This document shows positions 34,131 through 41,036 of a DNA stretch of 50,530 bases, one piece after another. The stretch comes from a virus. The stretch covers positions 1-50,530 of the IMG/VR virus record IMGVR_UViG_3300044681_000650; one strand, given 5' to 3'. Under the pieces are notes generated by a model, which was given only the letters and a program-made list of their open reading frames with translations, ran no database searches and was not told the origin of the DNA. Position 1 is the stretch's first letter; each line of letters opens with the position of its first letter. The position numbers and the translations under genes are program-made.

Positions 34131-34147
34131 GGTTCAGTTACTGGACT
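34131..34147 (-). promoter_or_regulatory. Degenerate dyad repeat copy 10
   Basis: GGTTCAGTTACTGGACT, two changes from the consensus arms. No ribosome site or gene follows on the minus strand, so it may be a relic or an upstream binding site. Confidence 0.45.
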
Positions 34148-34250
34148 AGGTCGAGGAATGGGGGAGATCCGGGACATGGGACCCCTATTTAGTCAGAGGG
34201 TCACACCCCCCTACCCCCCTCTTCAAATCGCGCAACGCATATAGCGTTAT

Positions 34251-34440
34251 ACCCCTTTCCATAGACAGGTGGGTTTTTTCCGATGTGTCATGACACCCCT
34301 CTTCAGAGATGGATGAGTTTTTTGGGCATTCCCATTACACATCCCTCTTCACGGATAGGTGGGTTTTTGCCAGATATCCATGACACACCTCACCCCTTTC
34401 CACAGGCAGGTAGGTTTTCCCGATGTCCCGTGACGCATGC
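34251..34440 (+). repeat. Four degenerate tandem repeats with T tracts
   Basis: Four units of 44-50 bp. Each has a C-rich start (CCCCTTTCC or CCCTCTTC), then AGGTGGG-like bases and a T run (at 34274, 34318, 34364, 34414), then a region around GTGTCATGACAC, a 12-bp palindrome that is perfect only in the first unit (34285-34296). Each unit looks like a weak stem followed by T tract on the plus strand. Possible iterons or serial terminators. Confidence 0.7.
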
Positions 34441-34447
34441 TCATTGC

Positions 34448-34475
34448 GTGTTACGATCTTCTTTATTCGTAACAC
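34448..34475. repeat. Inverted repeat GTGTTACG-N12-CGTAACAC, copy 2
   Basis: Arms at 34448-34455 and 34468-34475, 12 bases apart, same as copy 1. It lies at the end of the tandem repeats and directly before a plus-strand terminator. Confidence 0.8.
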
Positions 34476-34487
34476 GATTCTCCGTGA

Positions 34488-34506
34488 GCCTCTCTGAGGC
34501 GTTTTT
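34488..34506 (+). terminator. Plus-strand intrinsic terminator in the control region
   Basis: GCCTC-TCT-GAGGC then GTTTTT. All neighbouring genes are on the minus strand, so a plus-strand transcript must exist here for it to serve: a regulatory or origin RNA, or antisense read-through. Confidence 0.6.
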
Positions 34507-34590
34507 ATGTGTTTGGGGTATGGAGACCCCCTAACGGGTGTGAAAATGGATTGTAGGGCTATTGTGGGAGCGGGGGAGGGTATTGTAGGT

Positions 34591-35241
34591 TTAGGGGAGT
34601 TTGATTGAGATTTGGGGTGTGGAGGGTTTTGCTGGGCACCACACCCCTTCTGAGAAAGGGGATTCGCCTATTTGGTTGGTGGCTGTGAGGGTGAAGAAGG
34701 TGGTTTGGGTGATGGTGATGGAGGTATTTGTTACTGGGCCGAGTCTTTGGGTTATCTTCCAGCCGTTGGTTGGGGTGGTGGTTAGCTTGAACCAGTTGGT
34801 TGGGATTTGTTTGGTGGAGTCTACGGATTGTTCTGTGGTGAGGTCTGTGCGGGTGTAGAGGATGTAGCCTGTGACGGTATCTCCTTCTTTGGGTGGGTTC
34901 CATGCGAGGGTGACTGTGGTGGGTTCTGAGGAGAGCAGGGAGGCTGGGAGTGCGAGCAAGGCTACTAGCCATTTCACGCGGTCTGCCCACCACGCTGCAC
35001 TCATCTTGCCCTTGGCTATGTTCTTGGAATGGCGGGCCTTAAAGGATTCACGGCGCTTGCGATACGAGGAGGATTCACCTGATTTCTTGGGACTGCCCGA
35101 TACACCCTGCTGGCCAAAGCGTATCAGCTTGGTCTTGTCTCCTACCTTAGCCATCACCATGTGACTCTTGGTCTTGTGGCTGGGGGTGCGTTTAGGTTTG
35201 TTATACCCACTCAATCCGTAGCGTTTAAGTTTAGAATCCAT
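34591..35241 (-). CDS. Basic phage-domain / fibronectin-III fusion protein
   Basis: 216 residues. Residues 1-90 match a small phage protein family by eye: YGLSGYNKPKRTP (8-20), LIRFGQQGV (39-47), KARHSKNIAKGKMSAAWWADRVKW (68-91); I believe it is called DUF5872, unchecked. This part is strongly basic. Then a hydrophobic segment LVALLALPASLLSS (about 92-105), and a fibronectin type III domain from TTVTLAWNPPKEGDTVTGYILY (about 108-129) to the end. The normal family member ends after the basic part, so the membrane segment and FN3 look like an added module. A DNA-binding or head-packed basic domain joined to an exposed FN3 could sit on the virion, or the protein may be anchored in a membrane. 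T-rich codon use at the 3' end differs from neighbours. Confidence 0.7.
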   Translation of the reverse strand: MDSKLKRYGLSGYNKPKRTPSHKTKSHMVMAKVGDKTKLIRFGQQGVSGSPKKSGESSSYRKRRESFKARHSKNIAKGKMSAAWWADRVKWLVALLALPASLLSSEPTTVTLAWNPPKEGDTVTGYILYTRTDLTTEQSVDSTKQIPTNWFKLTTTPTNGWKITQRLGPVTNTSITITQTTFFTLTATNQIGESPFSEGVWCPAKPSTPQISIKLP

Positions 35242-35381
35242 GTTGGCAGGGTGTTTTAAGGGTTATTCTGCACAAATACAACCCCCTGAATAGAGGTGTA
35301 TATAAGAAGCTCTTAATCATTCTTTGCCGGTATGCCCATAAAACCCGGCCTTTTAATAAGGCTGGCCTAATACAAACGAAG

Positions 35382-35407
35382 AACCCGGCCCTTTTCGGAG
35401 CCGGGTT
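35382..35407 (-). terminator. Terminator closing the packaging/head operon
   Basis: AACCCGGC and GCCGGGTT around ten bases; on the minus strand it follows the 13-aa peptide gene directly and runs into CTTCGTTTG. On the plus strand TTTTG follows, so it may act both ways. The next minus-strand gene then needs its own promoter. Confidence 0.7.
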
Positions 35408-35412
35408 TTGTC

Positions 35413-35454
35413 TTAGTAGCGCTTACCGCCACGCTTCTTACCTTTGCAGGCCAT
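35413..35454 (-). CDS. 13-residue basic peptide with perfect Shine-Dalgarno
   Basis: ATG at 35454 encodes MACKGKKRGGKRY and stops with TAA at 35413. AAGGAGGTGA, the full anti-Shine-Dalgarno complement, stands at 35469-35460 on the minus strand, five bases before the ATG, the best ribosome site in the window. The terminator follows at once. Strongly basic (7 of 13 residues Lys or Arg). It could bind nucleic acid or ribosome, or its translation could protect the mRNA end. Confidence 0.65.
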   Translation of the reverse strand: MACKGKKRGGKRY

Positions 35455-35459
35455 CTACC

Positions 35460-35801
35460 TCACCTCCTTCCCCCGTGGGCGACAGACCTTCGGTTCCTCG
35501 TATTCCTCGCCTCACGTTGTTGCCGGATGGATCGGGCAGGTCTGTCCGGTTCCATGGGGATGAACCGGATTGAATGCACTTCACCCGTGTCGGCATCCTT
35601 CCTTTTACAGATCCAGTCAGTTCCATGCCGTCCCGTGACCGTGTCATGATACCACCTGCCGTTCTCGTGGTGTGTGTCTACGACCGTATCAATCACGTCC
35701 ATCTCCGCATTGCAGTCAGGACACGTGGTCGTTTCGCTTGCCCATTTGGTGCCGTCTCCACCTTCCTTCCGGCAAGCCCAGCACTCGCATCGTATCCTCA
35801 T
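35460..35801 (-). CDS. Zinc-ribbon small protein of the head operon
   Basis: 113 residues from ATG 35801, just after the stop of the small terminase gene and after GGGAGGATAG. The N-terminus has CECWACRKEGGDGTKW then TTTCPDC, a four-Cys zinc ribbon with a CxC start, then a mixed part with HHENGRWYHDTVTGRHG, and an Arg-rich tail. No family recognised. Its stop codon is part of the next gene's ribosome site. Confidence 0.65.
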   Translation of the reverse strand: MRIRCECWACRKEGGDGTKWASETTTCPDCNAEMDVIDTVVDTHHENGRWYHDTVTGRHGTDWICKRKDADTGEVHSIRFIPMEPDRPARSIRQQREARNTRNRRSVAHGGRR

Positions 35802-36515
35802 CTATCCTCCCATCCCTTCTGCCGGGAAGTAGACTTCCGGCTTTGGCTTGGCTGGCTCACTGGGAGTTTGGACTGGCTCGTCTTTGTGGACTTCCTCGAC
35901 CTTGGCCACTTCGGGCTCCCCTTGTCGGGTCTGTTCGGACAACACATGGATATCTGTGGGTCTGGGTGACTGCCTGCGGTTGGGTTTGATCTGCTTGTCC
36001 TGCCGGATCGGACTGACATCCGGTATGCCAAGCAGCTTCCTCTGGAGTGCAATTAGCTCTCTGGTCTCACGGATCAGGGCTGTCCTCTGCTCAAGGGTGA
36101 CGCTCACCTTGGACTTGCCCTCACCCAAGATCATGTTCCAGTTGTCCGTCAGGCACTTGTAGATCTTGTCCAGATTCGCATGGTGCCTGTTGGCGTGGGT
36201 GACAAAGTAGTCGTGGGAGATCGGCTGAGGCACACCGATCTCAGCATGATCAGTAGGAGGACGCAGTGCAGCCGCAACCAATGGCCCGGCTTCCCTGAGC
36301 TTCTTCTCCTTGAACCACGTCTCCCTCTGCTCAGTCCAGCCTTCACGGTAAGCCCGCTGGAGGACAGTGGAGTAGTTGATGTTGTGCTGGTGACTGACCC
36401 AGCGCATCGAACCCTTGCCGGTCACGAAGTCAATCCGAGCCGCATCCCACTTCTCAAATGGAATCTTGGAGGATCGCCTGTGCTGTAATGGTTTGTTGGG
36501 ATCTGCCTTGGCCAT
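35802..36515 (-). CDS. Putative terminase small subunit
   Basis: 237 residues from ATG 36515, with AGGAGGTAAC before it inside the scaffold gene's end. The N-terminal region FEKWDAARIDFVTGKGSMRWVSHQHNINYSTVLQRAYREGW at about 20-60 has the spacing of the DNA-binding HTH of small terminase subunits. Then helices (ALIRETRELIALQRKLLGIP) that could form the oligomer core, and a Pro/Glu/Gln-rich tail. The small subunit finds the packaging site and guides the large subunit. Its place after scaffold and portal is not the most common (usually next to TerL), so another DNA-binding head-assembly protein remains possible. Confidence 0.6.
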   Translation of the reverse strand: MAKADPNKPLQHRRSSKIPFEKWDAARIDFVTGKGSMRWVSHQHNINYSTVLQRAYREGWTEQRETWFKEKKLREAGPLVAAALRPPTDHAEIGVPQPISHDYFVTHANRHHANLDKIYKCLTDNWNMILGEGKSKVSVTLEQRTALIRETRELIALQRKLLGIPDVSPIRQDKQIKPNRRQSPRPTDIHVLSEQTRQGEPEVAKVEEVHKDEPVQTPSEPAKPKPEVYFPAEGMGG

Positions 36516-36516
36516 G

Positions 36517-37743
36517 TTACCTCCTGTTCCACGGTGCATCAGGATCGTCAGCAAAGGATACCGACTTCTTGGCCGCAGCCTTCGTCGCACCCCTGCCCCC
36601 ACCATCAGGATCATTGGACCGGAGCTTCTTCAGCTCAGCTTCCAACTCCTCAACCTTGTCCTCATACAGCCTGAGCTTCCGCACTGTGGCTGGGAAGGCA
36701 GCCGCGTATCTGCGCATACCGGCCATGACCGTCAAGCGCCTGTCAGAGGTCATTGGGGAATCAGGGCTGATCGCTTCGTCAAAGTCCTTCAGTCCCTTCT
36801 CAAGCAGTCTGTTGTGGTCATCATCCCCGTCGATCCTCCCAAACAGGTCAGGGTAACGGGTGACGATCTTCTCGTCTGCCTTGGTCCAGACCTGCTGGTT
36901 GAGGCGTTGCTGCTCAGCCTGCTCAGCCAGACGCTTCTTGGAGACCTCAGCAGAGTTCTTCTCGGCGTCTGCCAGAGCCTTCTTGCGTTGCTCGTTGAGG
37001 GTCCGGATCTGGGTGCGCATCGCAAGAATCTGCGGTGCAGCATCCCCGAACAGCATGTTCGCATACCTGCTGGCTTCCTTCAGGGGCATCTCAATGAGGC
37101 TCAGGAAGTCCTGCTTCTTGGCCATACGGGTGCCCTCAGCAGTCTCGATCTCGACACCCTCGATCTCGGACGTGGCCATGTCGATCAGGCTCTTGATCGG
37201 CTGGATATACTTCTCCTGATATTCGTCAGACGTCTCGTAGTCAGAGACGATCTGCTTGGCCTGATACTCCTTGATGCGTGCCTTCAGGGATGCGTTCTCA
37301 TCTGCCAAGGCATTGGTTACCTCGCCTGACTCAGTCTTCTGCTTCAGCTCTTCGAGCTGCTTCTCAAGGCTGGAGTAGCTCTCGCGCAGCTTGTCATAGG
37401 CATCACGCAGGGGCTTGGACCTCTTGTAGGCAGAGGACTCAAGGAATGCTTCGTCAGATTCCTCTGCCGATTCAGCAGCCTCAGGAGCAGCTTCCTGCGC
37501 AAGCTCTTCCTTGGCCTCCTCCTTCGGCTTGTCCTTGGCTTCGAACTTGCCCTTCTCATCCCGCTTGCGGATGCCTGCAATCTCATCAAGCTCGGCAAAC
37601 GGATCAGGCGGGGCAGACTCAGCCTCAGCGCTGGGGGTTTCCTTGGGTTCCGCAGCCGGGGTCGCCTTTACCGGCGGCTCGGCCACTGCAACATTGGACT
37701 CGGAGTGCTCTGCACCACCGAGATCTGGCATTTCATTTGGCAT
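36517..37743 (-). CDS. Scaffolding protein
   Basis: 408 residues. N-terminal 130 residues are Ala/Glu/Pro-rich and disordered-looking; then long helices from about 115 (YDKLRESYSSLEKQLEELKQKTE) and more coiled-coil to about 280; then a C-terminal helical and basic part (RYAAAFPATVRKLRLYEDKVEELEAELKKL) and a basic end. Highly charged, helical, no Cys, directly after the portal and in the head operon: the features of podovirus scaffolds, which guide capsid assembly and leave before maturation. Its partner capsid gene lies 6.5 kb away on the other strand. Confidence 0.8.
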   Translation of the reverse strand: MPNEMPDLGGAEHSESNVAVAEPPVKATPAAEPKETPSAEAESAPPDPFAELDEIAGIRKRDEKGKFEAKDKPKEEAKEELAQEAAPEAAESAEESDEAFLESSAYKRSKPLRDAYDKLRESYSSLEKQLEELKQKTESGEVTNALADENASLKARIKEYQAKQIVSDYETSDEYQEKYIQPIKSLIDMATSEIEGVEIETAEGTRMAKKQDFLSLIEMPLKEASRYANMLFGDAAPQILAMRTQIRTLNEQRKKALADAEKNSAEVSKKRLAEQAEQQRLNQQVWTKADEKIVTRYPDLFGRIDGDDDHNRLLEKGLKDFDEAISPDSPMTSDRRLTVMAGMRRYAAAFPATVRKLRLYEDKVEELEAELKKLRSNDPDGGGRGATKAAAKKSVSFADDPDAPWNRR

Positions 37744-37747
37744 GGTT

Positions 37748-37999
37748 TTAGTACTTTAGTTTCTTCGGATCAGGTAGCTGCTGCTCCGTAGCTTCAGACA
37801 GGTTGGTCAGCATGACGGCAAACTCCTTGGCACCCTGCACCCGCAGGGAATATCCGGGATCTGCACCATTGGCTGACATGGACAACTGGGCAAGTGCGGC
37901 GTGAACCACACTCGTCCACATGTTCGAGGCAGTTATATCTGCCCATCGCTTGGCGTGCTCACCGTTGGCGAATACGTGTTTGGGGGTTGGTAGCTTCAT
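37748..37999 (-). CDS. Small head-region protein
   Basis: 83 residues; its ATG overlaps the portal stop (ATGA), so it is made together with the portal. Helical with a basic N-terminus (MKLPTPKHVFANGEHAKRWADIT) and a KK-Y tail. It may help portal or scaffold assembly. No family recognised. Confidence 0.65.
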   Translation of the reverse strand: MKLPTPKHVFANGEHAKRWADITASNMWTSVVHAALAQLSMSANGADPGYSLRVQGAKEFAVMLTNLSEATEQQLPDPKKLKY

Positions 38000-40254
38000 A
38001 CGAGACCGTCCAACGCTGCATTGATTCTGGCTTCAATGGCTGCATTGGAAATCGACTGATCATGTTCCTGTTGCTTGATGGCCATGTTCTGGGCGTGCTC
38101 CTGAGCCTTGCGCTGCTGTTCAGCCTCAAACGCCTGCTGCTTGAACTGGGCGCTCTGGTTCTGGGCGATGACCTTGCCCCGTGCCTTGACCTGCTCCTTG
38201 ACCATTGTGTTCTGAATCTCGGCCATGGCCTTGGGATCACCCTGCGCCTGCTCACTCTTCATCTTCTCAGCCAGACGCTGGCTGTATGCCCGGATGATGT
38301 TGTTGGCTTGGGCAAGCTGACTGTTGAAGCTCTTAACCAGACCGCCCTGCCCCTTGTCACCCTGCAAGATCTCCAAGTTCTGCGCGATGTGCGAGGACAG
38401 GTTGACCATGCCGCGCAGCTCGTCGGCGTCCTTCGGAACCGCTCCCTGCTGCTCAATCTGCTGGATCTTCACGTTCAATGTCTGGAGTTGGGCAGCAACA
38501 TACTCGTTGCGGTTGACCTCCTGCGGTATGCCGACAGGCAAACCAGAGAGCAGGACGCCTGCATTCTGCTGACCCTCGATGACCGAGTTGGACGGGAACT
38601 GCTCCTCTTCCATCGGAACCATGGAGTTGGCCAAGGAAGGATCGTCGGTGTTGGCCTCAACATACAGGTGCAGGGCTCTCCTCTGGCTGTTGGGATCGAG
38701 CAGGGGACGGATGGACATGAGCAATTCGGCCTGAGCCTGCTCAACCATCTTGTTACCGCCGCCCATAACCCGAACCGGATCTACTTCCCACCGCTCAAAA
38801 TCCAGCCACTTCTTGTCTACGCCCTGCTTGAGCACTCTCTCCCTGAATAGTTTGACCTCAGGACAGGTCGTAACCGGCTTACTGAACCTGCGGGCAATCT
38901 CTCGATACTGGAAGACCGAGTCGTCATAGGCAGATCCAAGGATGGCTGACACCATCATCTGGAGCTGGCTCATCTCAGAGGACACCTGACGGGCTGACTT
39001 GGCCCGCTCTTCTCCCGGCGAAGCCTGACCACGGTATGACGCAGCAGCCTCACCCATGAGCTGCCGGTTCTGGAGCAGGCCCATGTTGATGAAGTTCATG
39101 TCCGGCTGCCAGCGCTCATCCCGTCCCACCACAGAGACTCCTTCGGGAATAATCCCAAGGTGATGCAGGTCGATGCGTTGAATCCTGTCCCTGTCTGTCG
39201 GATCAGAGACACGGAAATACCACATGAGGTTTTCAAAGATGGAGTCGTTGAGCTTGCACCGCAGTCGGTTTTGAAGCTGCACAACGGAATACAAAAGGAA
39301 TCCGAGGGATCGAATTGAATGGAAACGGAACGGCGCTTGGTTGGCGACATTCCCCCAGAAGGTGTGGAAGATCTGTGAGTGGTCCTCGGCATATGGGGTC
39401 TTGGACTTGAAGATGAACTCATTCTCCATGGTCTCGACGTTGGAGTCGGGGACCATCAGGCGCAGCCAATGACACTTGTCTTCGGACTCAAGGTCTCGGG
39501 TATACAGCGTCCACGTGCGGATAACAGGGATTGCGTCCGACTCCCAATAGCCCGAGTTCTCCTTGATCTCCTCGGTCATGAGTTCCGGGTTCTGGTAATA
39601 GTTCTCCTCGCGGTCACGGGTATCACCGCTGGCAACAGATGCCATCAGTGTGCTGAGGATCTTGTTGACCATCTTCATGTTCCAGCCGTCACCGCTTCGG
39701 GTGATCCGCCAGAACTCATGGGGCGTGTATTCCCGATACACCGCAAAGTATCCGAGGTTTGACAGGTCAAGGTATGTCTTGTCAGGGATCAGGATGTCGT
39801 TGACCCCGTAAGGCACTGGCTTCCAACTATCAATATTCGGCCATACGGCAGGTCCGTATCCGTGTAATCCGACATTGGCGAACTGTGATTTGAGGGAGAA
39901 TCCATATTCACGGCTCGCCTTCATGATCTTGTTCATCTCCTTGGTGATGATCTTTCCGGCCTTCATCCGCTCCTGATGCTCGCTGAAGCCGTCAATCGCT
40001 ACCGTGCAGAAATTGCCGGGTTTCATGAACGCATTGCGGTATTGGTTCCGCGCATCGTGCATGATCATCGCACCTTCAAGGAAGTTGACGTTGGTCTCGA
40101 TGTTGTTCTCCTCTACCTCCTCATCTGAATAGGGAGGTTCCCCGTCAAAGATTTCAGTAACCAGAGAACGGTTTTGCCTGCGAAGGTCATCGGCATCCAG
40201 CATGTGCTGGATTACTTCCATTGCCTTGGAGGCGTCTGTGTAGATGTCGCTCAT
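37996..40254 (-). CDS. Portal protein
   Basis: 752 residues, the size of podovirus portals. Opens with an acidic helical segment (SKAMEVIQHMLDADDLRRQNRSLVTEIFDGEPPYSDEEVEENNIETNVNF), as in P22-type portals. A central alpha/beta part contains many Trp and Tyr; the C-terminal 150 residues are Gln/Ala-rich helix (EQAQGDPKAMAEIQNTMVKEQVKARGKV), matching the barrel helices of long portals. It starts on the stop of the upstream gene (TAATG). It forms the ring through which DNA is packed and leaves. Order TerL - small proteins - portal - scaffold supports the call. Confidence 0.85.
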   Translation of the reverse strand: MSDIYTDASKAMEVIQHMLDADDLRRQNRSLVTEIFDGEPPYSDEEVEENNIETNVNFLEGAMIMHDARNQYRNAFMKPGNFCTVAIDGFSEHQERMKAGKIITKEMNKIMKASREYGFSLKSQFANVGLHGYGPAVWPNIDSWKPVPYGVNDILIPDKTYLDLSNLGYFAVYREYTPHEFWRITRSGDGWNMKMVNKILSTLMASVASGDTRDREENYYQNPELMTEEIKENSGYWESDAIPVIRTWTLYTRDLESEDKCHWLRLMVPDSNVETMENEFIFKSKTPYAEDHSQIFHTFWGNVANQAPFRFHSIRSLGFLLYSVVQLQNRLRCKLNDSIFENLMWYFRVSDPTDRDRIQRIDLHHLGIIPEGVSVVGRDERWQPDMNFINMGLLQNRQLMGEAAASYRGQASPGEERAKSARQVSSEMSQLQMMVSAILGSAYDDSVFQYREIARRFSKPVTTCPEVKLFRERVLKQGVDKKWLDFERWEVDPVRVMGGGNKMVEQAQAELLMSIRPLLDPNSQRRALHLYVEANTDDPSLANSMVPMEEEQFPSNSVIEGQQNAGVLLSGLPVGIPQEVNRNEYVAAQLQTLNVKIQQIEQQGAVPKDADELRGMVNLSSHIAQNLEILQGDKGQGGLVKSFNSQLAQANNIIRAYSQRLAEKMKSEQAQGDPKAMAEIQNTMVKEQVKARGKVIAQNQSAQFKQQAFEAEQQRKAQEHAQNMAIKQQEHDQSISNAAIEARINAALDGLV

Positions 40255-40613
40255 TATTTTTCTTTCAATATCCAGCAGTTCGCAGGGAATTCGCCATACT
40301 CAGACTCTTCCATGTGATCTGTTATCGTTTTCAGTGGCGTATGCACTTTCAAAAGCAGAAAGCACCCGCATACGTGGCAGACCCCAAGATCTTTGTCGTT
40401 GGGCGTAACGAACTTGTGTTTACGCCTAAGTCTTTCATACGCAAGCAGAGTTGTCGCAAAGCTCTCCTTGAGAAGCTCCCTCCACTTTGCCGTCCTGTTC
40501 ATGGGGCATGTGGAGCATATCTTAGCCCGTTGTGCTGACACCTCAGGGGGGACTGGCTTGGCACCATCACCAAGCCAGTCTACCAGCGTGGCAATCCCAT
40601 TGGCTGTGCTCAT
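40254..40613 (-). CDS. Small Cys-rich packaging-region protein
   Basis: 119 residues. Motif RAKICSTCPMNR at about 29-40, then GVCHVCGCFLLLKVHTPL at about 77-94, then FPANCW near the end: a typical phage small protein with two CXXC pairs and a final Cys that may bind zinc. Such genes are common next to terminase and portal. The role is unknown. ATG overlaps the upstream stop. Confidence 0.7.
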   Translation of the reverse strand: MSTANGIATLVDWLGDGAKPVPPEVSAQRAKICSTCPMNRTAKWRELLKESFATTLLAYERLRRKHKFVTPNDKDLGVCHVCGCFLLLKVHTPLKTITDHMEESEYGEFPANCWILKEK

Positions 40614-41032
40614 TCAGACTTCTTTCGTTTCAGCCCGCATGTCGGGCATGACTTCTTTGGCTTTGCCTCTGGGGCCTCCACAGCCTGAACGGTAGGGGTG
40701 GCTGATACTTTTACCGGGATAGCTTCCTGAGTCTTGGGCAACCTGCCTATCATTTGGATCGGGGCGGTGCTTCCTTGGGTAAATGGAAACGGCATCTTGG
40801 TGTTGCAGTATACCCACAGGGCTCTCTTGCCGCGCAGCAGACCACAGATGTGCGCTTGGATGTCAGCCCATACCTGAGCCGGGTTTGCCCGATCAAGGTT
40901 GTTGCCCACACGGTGGCTCAGCACATCATTGATCAGGTTCTGGCGCGTGTTTGCGTTTGCTGAATACCCGGTCTCGGGCTGAACATAAACCCATCCAGTG
41001 GGTGGTCTTACCGTGTGAGTCTTGAGCGTCAT
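40610..41032 (-). CDS. Hypothetical protein between terminase and portal
   Basis: 140 residues. A polar N-terminus with PPTGWVYVQPETGYSA, a helical middle (NLINDVLSHRVGNNLDRA), and a Pro/Ala-rich linker leading to a terminal CPTCGLKRKK, a lone CXXC followed by basic residues. The end may bind DNA or zinc with a partner. No family recognised. Confidence 0.6.
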   Translation of the reverse strand: MTLKTHTVRPPTGWVYVQPETGYSANANTRQNLINDVLSHRVGNNLDRANPAQVWADIQAHICGLLRGKRALWVYCNTKMPFPFTQGSTAPIQMIGRLPKTQEAIPVKVSATPTVQAVEAPEAKPKKSCPTCGLKRKKSE

Positions 41033-41036
41033 GACT

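Larger units (their letters stand above)
33440..34590. other. 1.15-kb gene-free control region, candidate origin
   Basis: No credible gene on either strand. It holds, left to right: an extended imperfect palindrome (TGAACA and CCGCCCA at 33451-33470, mirrored at 33484-33502); a polypurine, G-run-rich tract at 33866-33968; an inverted repeat GTGTTACG-N12-CGTAACAC at 33966-33993; a degenerate dyad copy at 34131; a short palindrome AACGC-ATATA-GCGTT at 34234-34248; tandem repeats at 34251-34440; a second GTGTTACG-N12-CGTAACAC at 34448-34475; and a plus-strand terminator at 34488-34506. This mix fits a replication origin, a packaging region, or the control region of the accessory operon. Confidence 0.6.

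Noticed and set aside
34251-34440. CRISPR array
   Set aside because: Units are degenerate along their whole length, not identical repeats with unique spacers, and no cas gene is present.
34283-34534. 83-codon plus-strand frame in the control region
   Set aside because: It reads through tandem repeats and the terminator at 34488, has no ribosome site, and its product is Pro/His/Arg-rich without order.
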